From: an uncultured Halomonas sp.
GTDB taxonomy: Bacteria > Pseudomonadota > Gammaproteobacteria > Pseudomonadales > Halomonadaceae
Assembly (NCBI RefSeq): GCF_947500835.1
Contig: NZ_CANMTQ010000015.1
Coordinates: 33,357 to 97,356 of the forward strand
Length of the DNA stretch: 64,000 nucleotides
Direction: 5' to 3'
Below the pieces are notes generated by a model. The model worked only from the letters and a program-made list of their open reading frames with translations. It did no database searches and was not told the origin of the DNA. The first letter of the stretch is position 1, and every line of letters starts with the position of its first letter. The position numbers and the translations under genes are program-made. Shown one piece after another: positions 63,987 through 64,000 of this stretch.

Positions 63987-63999
63987 CGCTCTTTAACAA
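63987..63999 (+). promoter_or_regulatory. boxA antitermination site of an rRNA operon
   Basis: CGCTCTTTAACAA differs by one base from the gammaproteobacterial rrn boxA consensus TGCTCTTTAACAA, bound by NusB-S10. It shows that the window ends in a 16S rRNA leader; the 16S gene itself should begin just beyond the right edge. Confidence 0.9.
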
Positions 64000-64000
64000 T

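Overview
The window reads as chromosome of a gammaproteobacterium, most likely a member of the Halomonadaceae (Halomonas or a close relative). The evidence is gene content and order rather than any database match: uvrA–MFS–ssb, fabA-fabB, ispB/rplU-rpmA-obgE-proB-rpsT-murJ-ribF-ileS-lspA-fkpB-ispH followed by type IV pilus minor pilins, nadE, bamD/rluD-pgeF-clpB, and ilvI-ilvH/ilvY/ilvC-pssA. Most genes are GC-rich (about 65% in a sampled ileS line); the pilus tip gene pilY1 is clearly more AT-rich (about 42% in a sampled line). Most of the window is core genome.

Layout. 1–11.3 kb: 3'-truncated uvrA (minus), a YajR-like MFS exporter, ssb, a 3-methyladenine DNA glycosylase, an NAD-binding-fold protein coupled to plsC, the fabA-fabB unsaturated fatty acid operon (minus), and a membrane PAS-GGDEF-EAL protein. 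11.3–21.2 kb: an accessory cluster of membrane-lipid modification and photorepair genes (SDR, FAD amine oxidase, DUF1365, cyclopropane-synthase-like methyltransferase, DUF2878; MerR regulator with class I photolyase; small CbiX chelatase with a renalase-like flavoprotein; TIGR01777 epimerase). All of its promoter regions carry copies of a TGTACA/TGTATA motif, so it looks like one MerR-controlled, probably light-responsive regulon. 21.2–29.5 kb: rapA, a TlpA-type thioredoxin fused to an Lgt-like membrane region, a small membrane protein, an ATP-grasp ligase followed by a CocE-type hydrolase, and a DUF2177 protein. 29.5–30.7 kb: a secreted alkaline-phosphatase-family enzyme and tRNA-Pro(CGG).

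30.7–43.5 kb is housekeeping: isoprenoids (ispB, ispH), ribosomal proteins (rplU, rpmA, rpsT), ribosome GTPase obgE, proline synthesis (proB), lipid II flippase murJ, flavin synthesis (ribF), ileS, lspA and fkpB. 43.5–50.5 kb is a pilV-pilW-pilX-pilY1-pilE operon with a convergent fimT/gspH-like gene. 50.5–58.1 kb holds a PP0621-like protein, nadE, bamD, rluD, pgeF and clpB behind a textbook sigma-32 promoter. 58.1–63.9 kb is branched-chain amino acid synthesis (ilvI-ilvH, divergent ilvY/ilvC) and pssA.

The window ends inside the leader of a ribosomal RNA operon: a GC-discriminator promoter at 63911–63939 and a boxA antiterminator at 63987–63999. No CRISPR array, insertion sequence, prophage or integrase was seen. 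Coordinates of starts were adjusted where a Shine-Dalgarno sequence, gene overlap or family length argued for a different codon from the longest open frame.
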